From Thiosymbion sp942492625 (lineage in GTDB: Bacteria; Pseudomonadota; Gammaproteobacteria; Chromatiales; Chromatiaceae), in assembly GCA_942492625.1 (NCBI GenBank), contig CALOFM010000036.1, positions 1 to 64,000 of the forward strand: a stretch of 64,000 nucleotides of DNA, given 5' to 3'. The notes beneath the pieces were generated by a model that saw only the letters and a list, made by a program, of their open reading frames with translations, was not told the DNA's origin and did no database searches. The stretch's first letter is position 1. Each line of letters starts with the position of its first letter. Positions 9,052 to 17,363 of this stretch are shown here, one piece after another. Position numbers and translations under genes: made by a program.

Positions 9052-9933
9052 TTATTGCACATGCGCTGCGTCACAAGAACCGCATTCGAATTGGAGCGTC
9101 ACGTGCTCGATGCCGAAGCGCTCGCGCAAGCAATCCCCGATTTCCGCTCTTAGTGCGTCGGCCTGGGTCACGGCCATGTCCACTACGCGCACGTGCGCCT
9201 CCAAATGGATCCGCTCGCCATCGAGCTGCCACAGGTGTAGGTGATGCACGTCCTCCACCCCGGGCAGGGCGGTCAATGCCCGTTCGACCTCGTTCAGGGA
9301 CAAGTGGGTCGGCGTGGCCATCATCAGCACATCCACTGCTTGGCGAACAATGCCCCAACTCGCCCAAAGCAACCATGCGGATACTGCCAGCGTCAGGGCC
9401 GGGTCGATCCAGTAGAGACGGAAGAACCAGATCGCCAGCCCTCCCATCAACACCGCCAGACTGGTCAGCGCGTCTCCGAGCAGGTGAAGCAGGGCCGCAC
9501 GCCGGTTCATGTCCTGTTCCAGGCCGCCATGCAACAGCCAAACCGAGAGGCCATTGACCACTAGGCCCAGGGCCGCCAGGACGACCACGATTCCACCGGC
9601 CACCGGCGGCGGATTCGCGAAGCGGGAGGCGGCCTCGAGCGCGAGGTAGATGGAGATGCCGATCAGGGCGGCTGCATTGAACAGGGCAGCCAGGATCTCG
9701 GCGCGGCGCAGACCGAAGGTGTAGCGGATGTCCGGGCGCCGTCGCTTGAGTCGCGCGGCCCACCAGGCCACCAACAGCGCCAGCACGTCGCCGGCATTGT
9801 GCAGTGCGTCCGAGAGCAGGGCCAGGCTGCCGGAAATCAGTCCGCCGACTACTTGGGCCAGGGTGATGACAACGTTGAGCGCGGCCACCTGGGCAAGTTG
9901 GCGGTCACTGCGGCCTTGATGGTGGTGGCTCAT
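9052..9933 (-). CDS. Cation diffusion facilitator, zinc/cobalt efflux (CzcD/ZitB-like)
   Basis: 293 residues with six hydrophobic segments in the N-terminal two thirds and a cytoplasmic C-terminal metal-binding fold. The transport-site motif SDALHNAGD lies in TM2, and the matching HLLGDALTS motif in TM5; both are the HD-type tetrahedral site of Zn2+-transporting CDF proteins. A short His-rich N-terminus (MSHHHQ) and HHLHLWQLDGERIHLEAHVRV in the C-terminal domain are typical. It exports Zn2+ (possibly Co2+/Cd2+) from the cytoplasm using the proton gradient. It is monocistronic and flanked by mobile-element and efflux-pump scars. Confidence 0.92.
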   Translation of the reverse strand: MSHHHQGRSDRQLAQVAALNVVITLAQVVGGLISGSLALLSDALHNAGDVLALLVAWWAARLKRRRPDIRYTFGLRRAEILAALFNAAALIGISIYLALEAASRFANPPPVAGGIVVVLAALGLVVNGLSVWLLHGGLEQDMNRRAALLHLLGDALTSLAVLMGGLAIWFFRLYWIDPALTLAVSAWLLWASWGIVRQAVDVLMMATPTHLSLNEVERALTALPGVEDVHHLHLWQLDGERIHLEAHVRVVDMAVTQADALRAEIGDCLRERFGIEHVTLQFECGSCDAAHVQ

Positions 9934-10000
9934 GAGCTCGGTCCATTTTCATCTATCGATGGACGATTGGAGGAGGTCCGGTGATACTGCATGGCGCCTG

Positions 10001-10300
10001 TCATTGCGCCGATTCGAACGCATAGAGGATGTGGACATCGCCCCAGCTCTCCTGCAGGTGGGTCACGGCGATGTTGCGGCGGTACCCTATCACGTCCACC
10101 GTGGGCAATTGGGCTTGGTGGGTGTGCGAGGCAGGGGCATGTTCGACGCTGACCCGGGCCAGATTGGACAAGGGCACCAGCTCGCCCCCGGGGGTGCGGA
10201 TGGGCAGGGCTGCGATCATCTCCGGATCGTTTCGCTGGGCGACATCGAGCCGCACTTACACCGAAATGGGGTTCTCGCCGAGTACCCGCAACCGCCCACC
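10001..10300 (-). pseudogene. Heavy-metal RND efflux pump (CzcA/CusA-like) fragment
   Basis: The minus strand encodes VLGENPISV (about 10298-10260), then VRLDVAQRNDPEMIAALPIR and TPGGELVPLSNLARV, a segment from the periplasmic porter region of CzcA/CusA-type RND pumps. It lacks all transmembrane parts; only ~60 residues of an expected >1000 remain. After about 10130 the frame (PTVDVIGYRRNIAVTHLQES) no longer resembles RND and I do not recognise it, so the fragment may be joined to a third gene's tail. Confidence 0.6.
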
Positions 10301-10428
10301 AGGGGCACGCCTGCGAAGTGGCAGGGGCTCATCCAGATGCTGGCGAAGCCCCAGCCGAGAGACGCCAGGGCGGCGATCCAGGCAGTGCCGGCAAGGGCAT
10401 CGGAGAGTGGCGCGAGCAGCTCCATCAA
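10300..10428 (-). pseudogene. CcdA/DsbD-like membrane protein, 5' fragment
   Basis: Starting at ATG 10428 the first ~40 residues (MMELLAPLSDALAGTAWIAA, then FASIWMSPCHFAGVPLVGG) match the N-terminus and first membrane helix of cytochrome c biogenesis/DsbD-type transporters, with the characteristic SPCH cysteine. The frame then enters the RND fragment. The gene overlaps the 3' end of the thioredoxin pseudogene by four bases, a normal spacing for a thioredoxin-ccdA operon before the truncation. Confidence 0.6.
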
Positions 10429-10852
10429 GAACCTTTCCCCGTCGCATCCAGGGGTAGACCCCTCGCAGAAAAGCGTTCGAGAATCGCCTGCGCCGACAGG
10501 AAGCCCATGTGGCGGTAAAACTCACGTCCTTCGCCATCGAGCAGCACCTGGGTGGGAATGGCCCTGACCTTCCATTGGCTGGTCAGCTCGGCCTGTTCCA
10601 TGACACTGACCGGGATGATACGCAGCCGCTCCCCATGGAGCCGCGCGCAGCTCATCCAGTACCCGGTGCATGGCCCTGCAGCTAGCGCAGGATGTTCATG
10701 CCGAACTCCACCAGGGTGGGCCGGCCATTGCCCGCGATGGGGGTGTTCGCAGAGGCGACGGGCGGATCTGGCTCACCGCCCAGCCAGCGTTGCAGACCCA
10801 TGCCCCCGAGGATCAGAGCGATGGCGGCAAAGTGGGCGTAGATAGGGCTTCA
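10425..10852 (-). pseudogene. Membrane-anchored thioredoxin-like protein, two frameshifts
   Basis: Reassembling three minus-strand frames gives a hydrophobic anchor (AIALILGGMGLQRWLGG), the thioredoxin start RPTLVEFGMN, the active site CASC followed by RAMHRVLDELR, and then LRIIPVSVMEQAELTSQWKV, RAIPTQVLLDGEGREFYRHM and GFLSAQAILERF with the cis-Pro loop (AIPT). Frame changes lie at about 10690 (one extra base before TGCGCTAGCTGC) and about 10650. It would have been a periplasmic disulfide reductase/oxidase partner of the CcdA-like fragment downstream. As written it cannot be translated as one protein. Confidence 0.65.
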
Positions 10853-10998
10853 TGGATTCCATAATGACAGCGTCTTTCGTACAGCGTAAATGCGGGGGAT
10901 CTTGATCGGATCAGTCCACGGATAGTATGGCGATCGGGCGTTCCGGAATCAGTTTGTGCCCGCGTCCCGCGTCTTCGGGACATGCTTGCAATTGCCGT

Positions 10999-11235
10999 CT
11001 ACCTGTTTATCCAGGCCCGGACCTGATCCGGTCCGGGCACACCGCCGGAATGTATGACATTACCGTCGATCACCACCCCCGGCGTGGACATGACGCCATA
11101 GGACATAATCTCGGCGATGTCCGTCACCTTCTCCAGCGTGATCTCCACCCCGGACTCCCGGGCGGCTTGATTGATGATGTTGGCGGTGATCTCGCAGTTG
11201 CGGCAGCCGGAGCCGAGTACCTTGATGTTCTTCAT
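10999..11235 (-). CDS. Small thioredoxin-fold protein with GCRNC site (MTH895/redox-disulfide protein type)
   Basis: 78 residues, the size of the thioredoxin-like 'small redox-active disulfide protein 2' family. The redox CXXC is in VLGSGCRNCEITANI (about residues 11-15) and the cis-Pro loop is STPGVVIDG. These mini-thioredoxins are often encoded next to ArsP-type permeases and reduce disulfides in metalloid-handling systems. Here it is the last intact gene of the minus-strand arsenic/metal island, 48 bases after fmdE-like. A purine-rich AGAGAGAGAAAG precedes the ATG. Confidence 0.88.
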   Translation of the reverse strand: MKNIKVLGSGCRNCEITANIINQAARESGVEITLEKVTDIAEIMSYGVMSTPGVVIDGNVIHSGGVPGPDQVRAWINR

Positions 11236-11283
11236 ACTGTCTTTCTCTCTCTCTCATGAGTGGATAAACGAAAAAGTCGTCTG

Positions 11284-11886
11284 TCAGTGGTCGTATCCGG
11301 AGCAGGGGATGCAGACATGCTTGTCCCCCACCACGCGCAGATAGGCCTTGGCGGCGAGCTCGCCGCAGGCGTCGCATTTAACGAAGCCCATGACCTCCGG
11401 CAGCCAGTCCTCGTCCCATTCGAACACCGCGCCGATGGTCATGATATCCGCCTCCGGCGCGTTCCACACCAGGTCCACCAGCTCCATCTGCTCGGCCTCC
11501 GGAATCTCGTCGGGCGCGATTCCCATGCCACGCTTCTTCATGAAGGCGGACTCGGCGATCCGGGGTTGCAGGGTCGGCTTGTAGGAGATGCGCAGCGCCC
11601 GGTTGCTCGCCTTCTCCACTAGGGTCACAGCCAGCTTTCCAAAGCCCGTCTTGCGCAGGTTTCCCTTGCCGATGGTGCAGCCGGTGGTGTACTGGATCCC
11701 ATCGGCGAAGCACATGCCGCCGTGGTCGTCACCGATCTCGACGACGGCCAGGAGTTGAGACCCGCCGGCGCGCTTCACGTCCAATGTGCGCAGCGCCGCC
11801 AGTCCGATGCGCACGGCGCTCACGCTGGCCCAGCAGCGGTGGCCATGAAAGCGAATCATGTCGAGCAGGATGTCTTTGTCACTCAT
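11284..11886 (-). CDS. FmdE family protein with C-terminal zinc ribbon
   Basis: 200 residues. The N-terminal FmdE/GmdE fold shows FHGHRCWASV (about 14-23), the nucleotide/metal region VVEIGDDHGGMCFADGIQ, and TTGCTIGKGNL. The C-terminal 35 residues form a treble-clef/zinc ribbon with CDACGELA and HVCIPCSGYDH. The family is named for formylmethanofuran dehydrogenase subunit E, but its bacterial members are found with molybdenum/tungsten cofactor and metalloid genes and their reaction is not established. It lies 16 bases after the TauE exporter, so co-transcription is likely. Confidence 0.85.
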   Translation of the reverse strand: MSDKDILLDMIRFHGHRCWASVSAVRIGLAALRTLDVKRAGGSQLLAVVEIGDDHGGMCFADGIQYTTGCTIGKGNLRKTGFGKLAVTLVEKASNRALRISYKPTLQPRIAESAFMKKRGMGIAPDEIPEAEQMELVDLVWNAPEADIMTIGAVFEWDEDWLPEVMGFVKCDACGELAAKAYLRVVGDKHVCIPCSGYDH

Positions 11887-11902
11887 GATATTTCTCCAAG
11901 GT

Positions 11903-12673
11903 CTAGTTGAATAATCCGTACAGCAGCTTGGCCGCGACGGCCAGCAGCAGTACCCCGTAAAACCGTTTCACCCAGCCCGGCTTGGCCCGTTTGCTCATGA
12001 ACCAGGCGCCGAGCTGGGAGCCGAGAATCGCCGCCACCAGCGTGATCAGCGTCAGCAGCGGCTCGAAATGCCCCTTCGCAGCGTAGGCCAGAAAACCCGA
12101 GGCCGAGGCGAAGGTGACGATGAAGCTGGTGGTAGCAGCTGCCCTTTTCGGTGTGTACCCCAGCTCCATGAGAATGGGCGCAACGATGAAGCCACCGCCG
12201 ACGCCGAGCAGGCTGCCCATGAAGCCCGCGAAGCTGCCCACCCCGATGCCGATGAGCAGCCGCCTGCGGGGCGAGGCGATGGCATCAATGTCGCCCGTTA
12301 TCTGGCGGGTCGTTAGGCTGCGCAGACCGGCCAGCGCCGTGGTGACGGCGAACAGGACGATCAGGGTCGTCACGGGCACGTACTGCATCAGATGGGCCCC
12401 GACCGGGGCCATGACCAGCGCACTGAGTGCCGCCGGCAGGCCGCCGCGAAAGTCCACCAGTCCTTCGCGGGCATAGCGCGCGAACGCCGATAAGGTAGTG
12501 ACCCCATTCAGCAGCAGGCTCAAAGGGATGGCGACCGTCCTGAACGGCAGCTCCAGCCACTTGAACAGGGGCACGTAGAGCATGCCCCCGCCCAGACCCA
12601 GCATGGAAAACACGAAGGCGATGACGAAAACGAGGCCGCCGGCCAGGGCATTGGTTGTCGCAATCGCATCCAT
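11903..12673 (-). CDS. TauE/SafE family sulfite/organosulfonate exporter-like permease
   Basis: 256 residues with about eight hydrophobic segments in two repeated halves, each with a Gly-rich motif: FSMLGLGGGMLYVPLF near the start and GSLLGVGGGFIVAPILMELG in the second half. These are TauE signatures. The family moves sulfite, sulfoacetate or related anions; members near metal genes are sometimes tied to oxyanion export. It starts six bases after the permease stop and is followed closely by fmdE-like. A sulfur-oxidising host makes sulfite export plausible, but arsenic-island context leaves the substrate open. Confidence 0.87.
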   Translation of the reverse strand: MDAIATTNALAGGLVFVIAFVFSMLGLGGGMLYVPLFKWLELPFRTVAIPLSLLLNGVTTLSAFARYAREGLVDFRGGLPAALSALVMAPVGAHLMQYVPVTTLIVLFAVTTALAGLRSLTTRQITGDIDAIASPRRRLLIGIGVGSFAGFMGSLLGVGGGFIVAPILMELGYTPKRAAATTSFIVTFASASGFLAYAAKGHFEPLLTLITLVAAILGSQLGAWFMSKRAKPGWVKRFYGVLLLAVAAKLLYGLFN

Positions 12674-12679
12674 GACGGC

Positions 12680-13744
12680 TCAGAGCAGGATATTGAACAG
12701 AAAACCCACGAGCAGGATGCCGCAGGCCACCACCCCGACGAAGGTGGCGATCAGGGGCAGCTTGAGGACCTTGCGCAGGATCAGGATTTCCGGCAGCGAG
12801 AGCGCAATCACGCTCATCATGAAGGCCAGCGTTGTGCCCAGCGCCGCCCCCTTGCCGATCAGGGCCTCCACCACCGGGACGATGCCGGCGGCATTGGTGT
12901 ACATGGGCACACCAAGCGCCACGGCGGCGGGCACGGACCACCAGGCATCCTTGCCCATGATGGAGGCCATGAAGTCCTCCGGTACGAAGCCGTGGATCCC
13001 GGCGCCCACCGCGATGCCCACCAGGACATAGGGCCACACCTTACCGACGATCTCCGTCACATGGCGCCAACCGGCCGCGAAGCGTCCGTCCCAGCCCACC
13101 GCAGTGTTGTTGGTTGGCGCCGTCTTGCCCACATGGATGTCGCGCACCCAGTCCTGCAGGTGCCTTTCCATCCCCAGCTTACCGATGACCAAGCCGGCGC
13201 CGACGGCCACCAACAGGCCGAGTCCCAGATAGAGCGCCGCCACCTGCCAGCCGAACAGGCCCAGCAGCAGGGCCAGGGCGACCTCGTTGACCATGGGCGC
13301 GGAGATCAGAAAGGAGAAGGTCACGCCCAGGGGCACGCCGGCGGACAAGAAGCCAATGAACAGGGGCACCGCGGAGCAGGAGCAGAAGGGCGTGACGATA
13401 CCGAGGGTTGCCGCCAGGCTGTTGCCCAGGCCGAGACGCCGGCCGGCGAGCAGGGAGCGGGTGCGCTCCGGCGAGAAGAAGGTCTGGACGACCCCCATCA
13501 GAAACACGATGCCGGTGAGCAGCAGCAGGACCTTGGGGGTGTCGTAGAAGAAGAAATGGATGGCCTCGCCGAGATGGCCGCCGCGGTCGTAACCGCTCAG
13601 CGCGAGGATGAAGTCCGCGATCTCGGTCAGGTGGGCGTAGGCATAGATCCAGGCGCCCGCGGCGAGCGCGATCGCGGCGAGCCAGGCAGCCAGACGGCCT
13701 GGCGGGGACGATGGTGCGAGTGCTTGGGCTTCGGTGTTGTCCAT
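12680..13744 (-). CDS. ArsP/DUF318-type permease
   Basis: About 354 residues from ATG 13744 (MDNTEAQALAPS), eight membrane segments. The signature CSCSAVPLFIGFLSAGVPLG and the repeated MGKDAWWSVPAAVALGVPMY half are typical of PF03773 permeases; the two-Cys CSCS motif in the first half is where ArsP-type transporters bind trivalent arsenicals. ArsP exports methylarsenite and aromatic arsenicals, though many family members are uncharacterised. The open frame runs further upstream to 13840 but that part is not hydrophobic or conserved. A mini-thioredoxin four genes on is the usual partner. Confidence 0.85.
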   Translation of the reverse strand: MDNTEAQALAPSSPPGRLAAWLAAIALAAGAWIYAYAHLTEIADFILALSGYDRGGHLGEAIHFFFYDTPKVLLLLTGIVFLMGVVQTFFSPERTRSLLAGRRLGLGNSLAATLGIVTPFCSCSAVPLFIGFLSAGVPLGVTFSFLISAPMVNEVALALLLGLFGWQVAALYLGLGLLVAVGAGLVIGKLGMERHLQDWVRDIHVGKTAPTNNTAVGWDGRFAAGWRHVTEIVGKVWPYVLVGIAVGAGIHGFVPEDFMASIMGKDAWWSVPAAVALGVPMYTNAAGIVPVVEALIGKGAALGTTLAFMMSVIALSLPEILILRKVLKLPLIATFVGVVACGILLVGFLFNILL

Positions 13745-13876
13745 GATGGCCTGCGGTGTGGTGTTGGGTATACAAGGCTTGGAAATGAAGACGCGGGCCA
13801 ACGCAAAAGGATGCAGCCGCGATATTTTTTTGGTCCGCACAGCGGATCCCGCGGGCTGGGCTTCAGGGCCGAGCGC

Positions 13877-14410
13877 CTAGTCTTTGGCCGTGCGCGGCGT
13901 GAAGCAGCAGACGTTCCCCGCTTCGTCGAAGCGGACCTGGCAGGCGCGGCTCAGTTGACGTTTCAGGCGTCGGCGTGCGCGTTGCACGCGGGATTTCGCC
14001 CCCGGCAGGCTGAGCCCCTTTCGATGCGCATAATCGGCTTGGGTTAGGCCCTCGAGGTCGCACAGGGTGATGGCCTCCCGGTCTTCCTCTCCGAGGGCCG
14101 CCAAGGCGCGGGGGAGGCAGGCGGAGAGCGACTCCACCGCGGGGATCTCCGGCTCCGGACGGGCTATGCTCTCGTCCAAGTTGACAAAGGGTTTCCGGCG
14201 GCGCCGATGGTCGACCAGCAGATTGCGCGCCACGCGGAACAGCCAGGCGCGGGGGTTCTCCAGGGTACAGAAGCCGATGCCTTGGCCGAGAGCTTTGACG
14301 AAGGTGTCCTGGAGCAGATCCTCGGCAAGGCGGGTATCGTGTAGTTGCCGGGTAAGATAGCCGCGAAGCTCGGCTTCGTGATTGTGCCAGGCCGCGATGA
14401 TGCATTTCAT
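13877..14410 (-). CDS. sigZ: ECF-type RNA polymerase sigma factor, SigZ-like
   Basis: 177 residues. Region 2 is seen in DTRLAEDLLQDTFVKAL and NPRAWLFRVARNLLVDHRRR (about 25-75), and region 4 in DREAITLCDLEGLTQADYA followed by AKSRVQRARRRLKRQL (about 110-155). The short C-terminal tail has Cys residues (RACQVRFDEAGNVCCF), as in SigZ-type sigma factors. No anti-sigma gene is visible on either side: the gene sits between acr3 (140 bases) and the ArsP-type permease (132 bases), so it may direct transcription of the permease-TauE-FmdE part of the island. Its own 5' gap is long enough for a promoter. Confidence 0.87.
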   Translation of the reverse strand: MKCIIAAWHNHEAELRGYLTRQLHDTRLAEDLLQDTFVKALGQGIGFCTLENPRAWLFRVARNLLVDHRRRRKPFVNLDESIARPEPEIPAVESLSACLPRALAALGEEDREAITLCDLEGLTQADYAHRKGLSLPGAKSRVQRARRRLKRQLSRACQVRFDEAGNVCCFTPRTAKD

Positions 14411-14550
14411 GGCGCACCGTCACACAGGCGAAGCGGACCGGCCGAGACGAGGTATCGGCCCATGGATGCCACGCCTTCAATGCCCCCCAATGCCGGTACG
14501 CCGGCGGACAACACTCATCCTACAGCCATCGCATCATCACGGCGCTCGTA

Positions 14551-15429
14551 CTAGCCCTTGGTGCGATTGACGACACGTACCACCAGCAGCATCGCGGGGA
14601 CCTCGATCAGCACCCCGACTACGGTCGCCAAGGCCGCGCCGGACTCGAAGCCGAACAGCGAAATGGCCGCGGCCACCGCCAGCTCGAATAAGTTCGAGGC
14701 CCCGATCAGCGCGGACGGACAGGCGACCTTATGTTGCTCGCCGACAGCGCGGTTGAGCCAGTAGGCCAGGGCCGAGTTGAAGAAGACCTGGATCAGGATG
14801 GGAACGGCCAGGAGCAGGATGATCAGCGGCTGCTCGAGGATCGCCTCGCCCTGAAACGCAAAGAGCAGCACCAGGGTCGCGAGCAGCGCCACGATGGATG
14901 CATGTCCGAGCGTGTCCAGGATGGTGTCGTTGAGCGCGACCTGGCTCAGCGTGAAATAGGGATCGCCTCCCGTGAGCCGGCTCCAGACGAAGACCATGGC
15001 AGTGCAAGGCGCGGCGGCCAACAGGATGAGTCCGGCCACATAGCTATCGAGTTGCTCCGCCGGTAGCCAGGGCGCGAAGGCTCCGCGGATGAGGAGCCAC
15101 GCCAGCAGGGCCATCGAGAATGGCTTGACCGCCCAGTTGACGAAGAGGGTGACGCCAATGCCCTTCCAGTGCGCACGTACCTGATGGAGGGCGCCGAAAT
15201 CGATCTTCATCAGCATTGGGATGATCATCACCCAGATGAGCAGTCCCACCGGGATATTGACCTGCGCGACTTCGAGCCGGCCCAGGAGCCGGAAGGGAGC
15301 GGGAAACCACTGGCCGAGCCCGATGCCGACCAGGATGCAGAGCGCCACCCACAGTGTCAGCCAGCGCTCGAAGACGCTCATGGGCGCCCCGGTGGCCTGT
15401 TTGACCGAGACCTCGCATTGCACGGACAT
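14551..15429 (-). CDS. acr3: Arsenite efflux permease ACR3 with apparent internal deletion
   Basis: 292 residues. Typical ACR3 signatures are present: MSVFERWLTLWVALCILVGI, NIPVGLLIWVMIIPMLMKID, ILLAAAPCTAMVFVWSRLTG (the Cys that binds As(III)), LVLLFAFQGEAIL, PSALIGASNLFELAVAAAIS and GAALATVVGVLIEVPAML. The family is about 345 residues; here VALNDTILDTLGHASIVALL joins two parts that are normally separated by about 50 residues including membrane helices. The frame is kept, so the protein is translated but probably lacks one or two helices. It overlaps none of its neighbours and follows arsC by five bases. ACR3 exports arsenite produced by ArsC. Confidence 0.85.
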   Translation of the reverse strand: MSVQCEVSVKQATGAPMSVFERWLTLWVALCILVGIGLGQWFPAPFRLLGRLEVAQVNIPVGLLIWVMIIPMLMKIDFGALHQVRAHWKGIGVTLFVNWAVKPFSMALLAWLLIRGAFAPWLPAEQLDSYVAGLILLAAAPCTAMVFVWSRLTGGDPYFTLSQVALNDTILDTLGHASIVALLATLVLLFAFQGEAILEQPLIILLLAVPILIQVFFNSALAYWLNRAVGEQHKVACPSALIGASNLFELAVAAAISLFGFESGAALATVVGVLIEVPAMLLVVRVVNRTKG

Positions 15430-15434
15430 GGGGC

Positions 15435-15869
15435 TTACTCCGCCATGGCTTGATTGAGACCAAGGGCCTCGACTACCGCCGGCACCAGCCGGGTGCGGAT
15501 GTCGTCGCGGACCTGGATGAAGGACTCGAAAGGTTCCCCATGCGGATCGTGGAAAGGCAAATGAATCTGCGGGACCGGACGGGGAAAGATGGGACAGCTC
15601 TCCTTGGCGTTGTCGCACACGGTTACCACCAGATCGATCGGCTCATCGATCAGGGTATCGACGTCCTTGGGATAGAGTCCCTCGGTAGGCAGACCGGCCT
15701 GCTGCAGTGCGGCGACGGCATTGTCCGCCACCTTGGGCTGGGGCCGGACCCCGGCAGAGAGGGCGCGGACCTGGCCGGACAGGTCGTGATTGAGAATAAC
15801 TGCGGCCATCTGGGAGCGGCAAGAGTTACCGGTACAGAGAACCAGGACGGTCAGTGGCTGGGGCGTCAT
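15435..15869 (-). CDS. arsC: Arsenate reductase, low-molecular-weight phosphatase type
   Basis: 144 residues from ATG 15869. The phosphatase-like P-loop CTGNSCRSQMA (about residues 10-20) holds the nucleophilic Cys; the paired redox Cys are in VVTVCDNAKESCPIF (about 85-95). This is the thioredoxin-coupled ArsC type, which reduces arsenate to arsenite for export by ACR3, encoded five bases downstream. The open frame extends further upstream but lacks family similarity there. Complete and without visible lesions. Confidence 0.93.
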   Translation of the reverse strand: MTPQPLTVLVLCTGNSCRSQMAAVILNHDLSGQVRALSAGVRPQPKVADNAVAALQQAGLPTEGLYPKDVDTLIDEPIDLVVTVCDNAKESCPIFPRPVPQIHLPFHDPHGEPFESFIQVRDDIRTRLVPAVVEALGLNQAMAE

Positions 15870-15895
15870 GGAAATTTCCTGTGGCTTAGAGATGT

Positions 15896-16843
15896 TCAGT
15901 CTGCAAGCCGCTCGAATTGGAGGTAGGTGCGGTTGATGTTCTGCCGATGCAGGGCGTCGAAGTTGTCCAGGTGGCTGAACTGCGGCGCATCGGCGAGCCG
16001 AGCGACGGCCTCGTCGAGCGGCTCCCACTCGGCCTGGGCCGCGCCGACATGCTCGATGAGCCAGTCGAGATAGGCGCCCGTGTCGCGTTGGGCCTTGGCG
16101 GGGTCGCCGACGCTTCCGTGACCGGGAACGATCACCTCCGGCCTGAGCGTCTTCATTCGCTGAAAGGCAGCATGCCAGCTCCGGACTTGGCTGCTCGGAA
16201 GGACCCCGAGCAGGCGATCGGTGTAGATCAGGTCACCGGTGAAGAGGACGCCCTGCGCCGGCAGCCAGACCACCGCATCGCCCGGAAAGTGGGCATCGCC
16301 AAGAAAGATCAGCTCGATGCGAGCGCCGCCCAAATCCAGGCGCGCATGGTCGCCGGCCAAGGCCTCGGCGGCCGTCACGGGCTCGGTTCCCGCCAGCCGC
16401 TCGCCAAGTATGGATGTCAGGTTGGCCAGATGCTGAGCGCCATAGGCTTGCTGGGTCTCGACCGTGCGCTGAAGCGCGATGAGCTCCGCCCTGCGTTCGG
16501 CAAAATAACCGTTGCCGAGCCAACGATGGTCCTGGCTGCCGGTATTGACGACCCAGCGCACTGGCTGATCCGTAACCGTGCCAACGGCACTCTCGATGCG
16601 TTTGGCACCCTCACGCGAGGCGCCGGAGTCGATCAGCACCACGCCCCGCCCCGTGACGACGAATCCCAGGTTGCAGTTGAGCGCGTCGTTCTCCCAGGTG
16701 CGCGGACCCGTAGGGCCGATCAGGGCGTAGACGCCCGGCGCGACCGCAGTCGGCGTCAGCTCGAATGCCTGGATACCGGTTGCGCCGAGCAGTAGCCAGA
16801 GCGCGGCGAAGATGGGGTTAAGACGCCGGAATGAACGAATCAT
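15896..16843 (-). CDS. Periplasmic metallo-beta-lactamase-fold hydrolase (SoxH/quinoprotein-relay type)
   Basis: 315 residues from ATG 16843. A signal peptide (MIRSFRRLNPIFAALWLLL to IQA) precedes an MBL fold. The first metal motif is unusual: VNTGSQDHRWLGNGYF in place of HxHxDH; the remaining sites LGDAHFPGDAVVWLP, LFTGDLIYTDRL and VPGHGSVGD are intact. This variant motif is typical of a subset of MBL proteins found with quinoproteins, sulfur oxidation and metal resistance. The gene begins seven bases after arsR and precedes arsC, so it belongs to the arsenic operon. Substrate unknown. Confidence 0.82.
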   Translation of the reverse strand: MIRSFRRLNPIFAALWLLLGATGIQAFELTPTAVAPGVYALIGPTGPRTWENDALNCNLGFVVTGRGVVLIDSGASREGAKRIESAVGTVTDQPVRWVVNTGSQDHRWLGNGYFAERRAELIALQRTVETQQAYGAQHLANLTSILGERLAGTEPVTAAEALAGDHARLDLGGARIELIFLGDAHFPGDAVVWLPAQGVLFTGDLIYTDRLLGVLPSSQVRSWHAAFQRMKTLRPEVIVPGHGSVGDPAKAQRDTGAYLDWLIEHVGAAQAEWEPLDEAVARLADAPQFSHLDNFDALHRQNINRTYLQFERLAD

Positions 16844-16850
16844 GTCGTGC

Positions 16851-17204
16851 TCACGCGCACCGCGGTGCCCCTGGGCGGTTGGGCATCGCGGACAAGGTCC
16901 ACTCGTCCGTCGCGCAGGGACTTTGGTTCTCCACGCCTTCGGCCGTCGCCTGCAGGACAGCCCTCGCCCATTCAGGTAACTCGGGATGGATGCGGTAGTG
17001 TATCCACAAGCCCTCGCGCCGGTCCGACACCAATCCCAACTCGCGAAGTTGTGCCAGGTGTTTGGAGATGTGCGGCTGGGCCGCGCCGATGGCATAGGTC
17101 AGCTCGCAGACGCAGAGCTCGTCGTGTTGCAAAAGCAGCATGAGGCAGCGCAAACGTGTGTCGTTGGCCAACGCCCAGAAGAGCTCTTTCGGGACGATAT
17201 TCAT
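16851..17204 (-). CDS. arsR: ArsR/SmtB family metalloid-responsive repressor
   Basis: 117 residues from ATG 17204. The winged helix (DTRLRCLMLLLQHDELCVCE, then AAQPHISKHLAQLRELGLVS, then REGLWIHYRIHP) shows the arsenic-binding Cys pair in the ELCVCEL motif of alpha-3, as in classical plasmid R773-type ArsR. Upstream ATGs in the same frame (to 17240) lie inside the operator and are unlikely starts. As(III) or Sb(III) binding releases DNA. It is the first gene of the minus-strand island and is followed after seven bases by the MBL hydrolase. The last ~15 residues (MPNRPGAPRCA) add a further Cys. Confidence 0.92.
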   Translation of the reverse strand: MNIVPKELFWALANDTRLRCLMLLLQHDELCVCELTYAIGAAQPHISKHLAQLRELGLVSDRREGLWIHYRIHPELPEWARAVLQATAEGVENQSPCATDEWTLSAMPNRPGAPRCA

Positions 17205-17248
17205 GTGATGGAATATACTGTATACGATATATACTTCCAAATGAATAT
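17197..17248 (-). promoter_or_regulatory. Predicted ArsR operator/promoter
   Basis: Nested inverted repeats in an AT-rich patch directly 5' of arsR: outer arms ATATTCAT (17197-17204) and ATGAATAT (17241-17248), exact complements; inner arms TGGAATATA (17209-17217) and TATACTTCCA (17230-17239), imperfect. The AT-rich centre (TGTATACGATAT) can hold the -10 region. The repressor presumably binds here to control its own operon. Confidence 0.65.
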
Positions 17249-17363
17249 ATGATCACACTCCGCTCTCCGGGCCATGATTGTTTTCCCTCGGTCACTCTCG
17301 ACACTTTCGTGTGCAAACGAGGTTACGGCGTCACACCGTTGCGTGAAATCCTGACCACCATCG

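Noticed and set aside
10927..11259. Plus-strand frame over the mini-thioredoxin gene
   Set aside because: Antisense shadow; the minus-strand thioredoxin has clear motifs.
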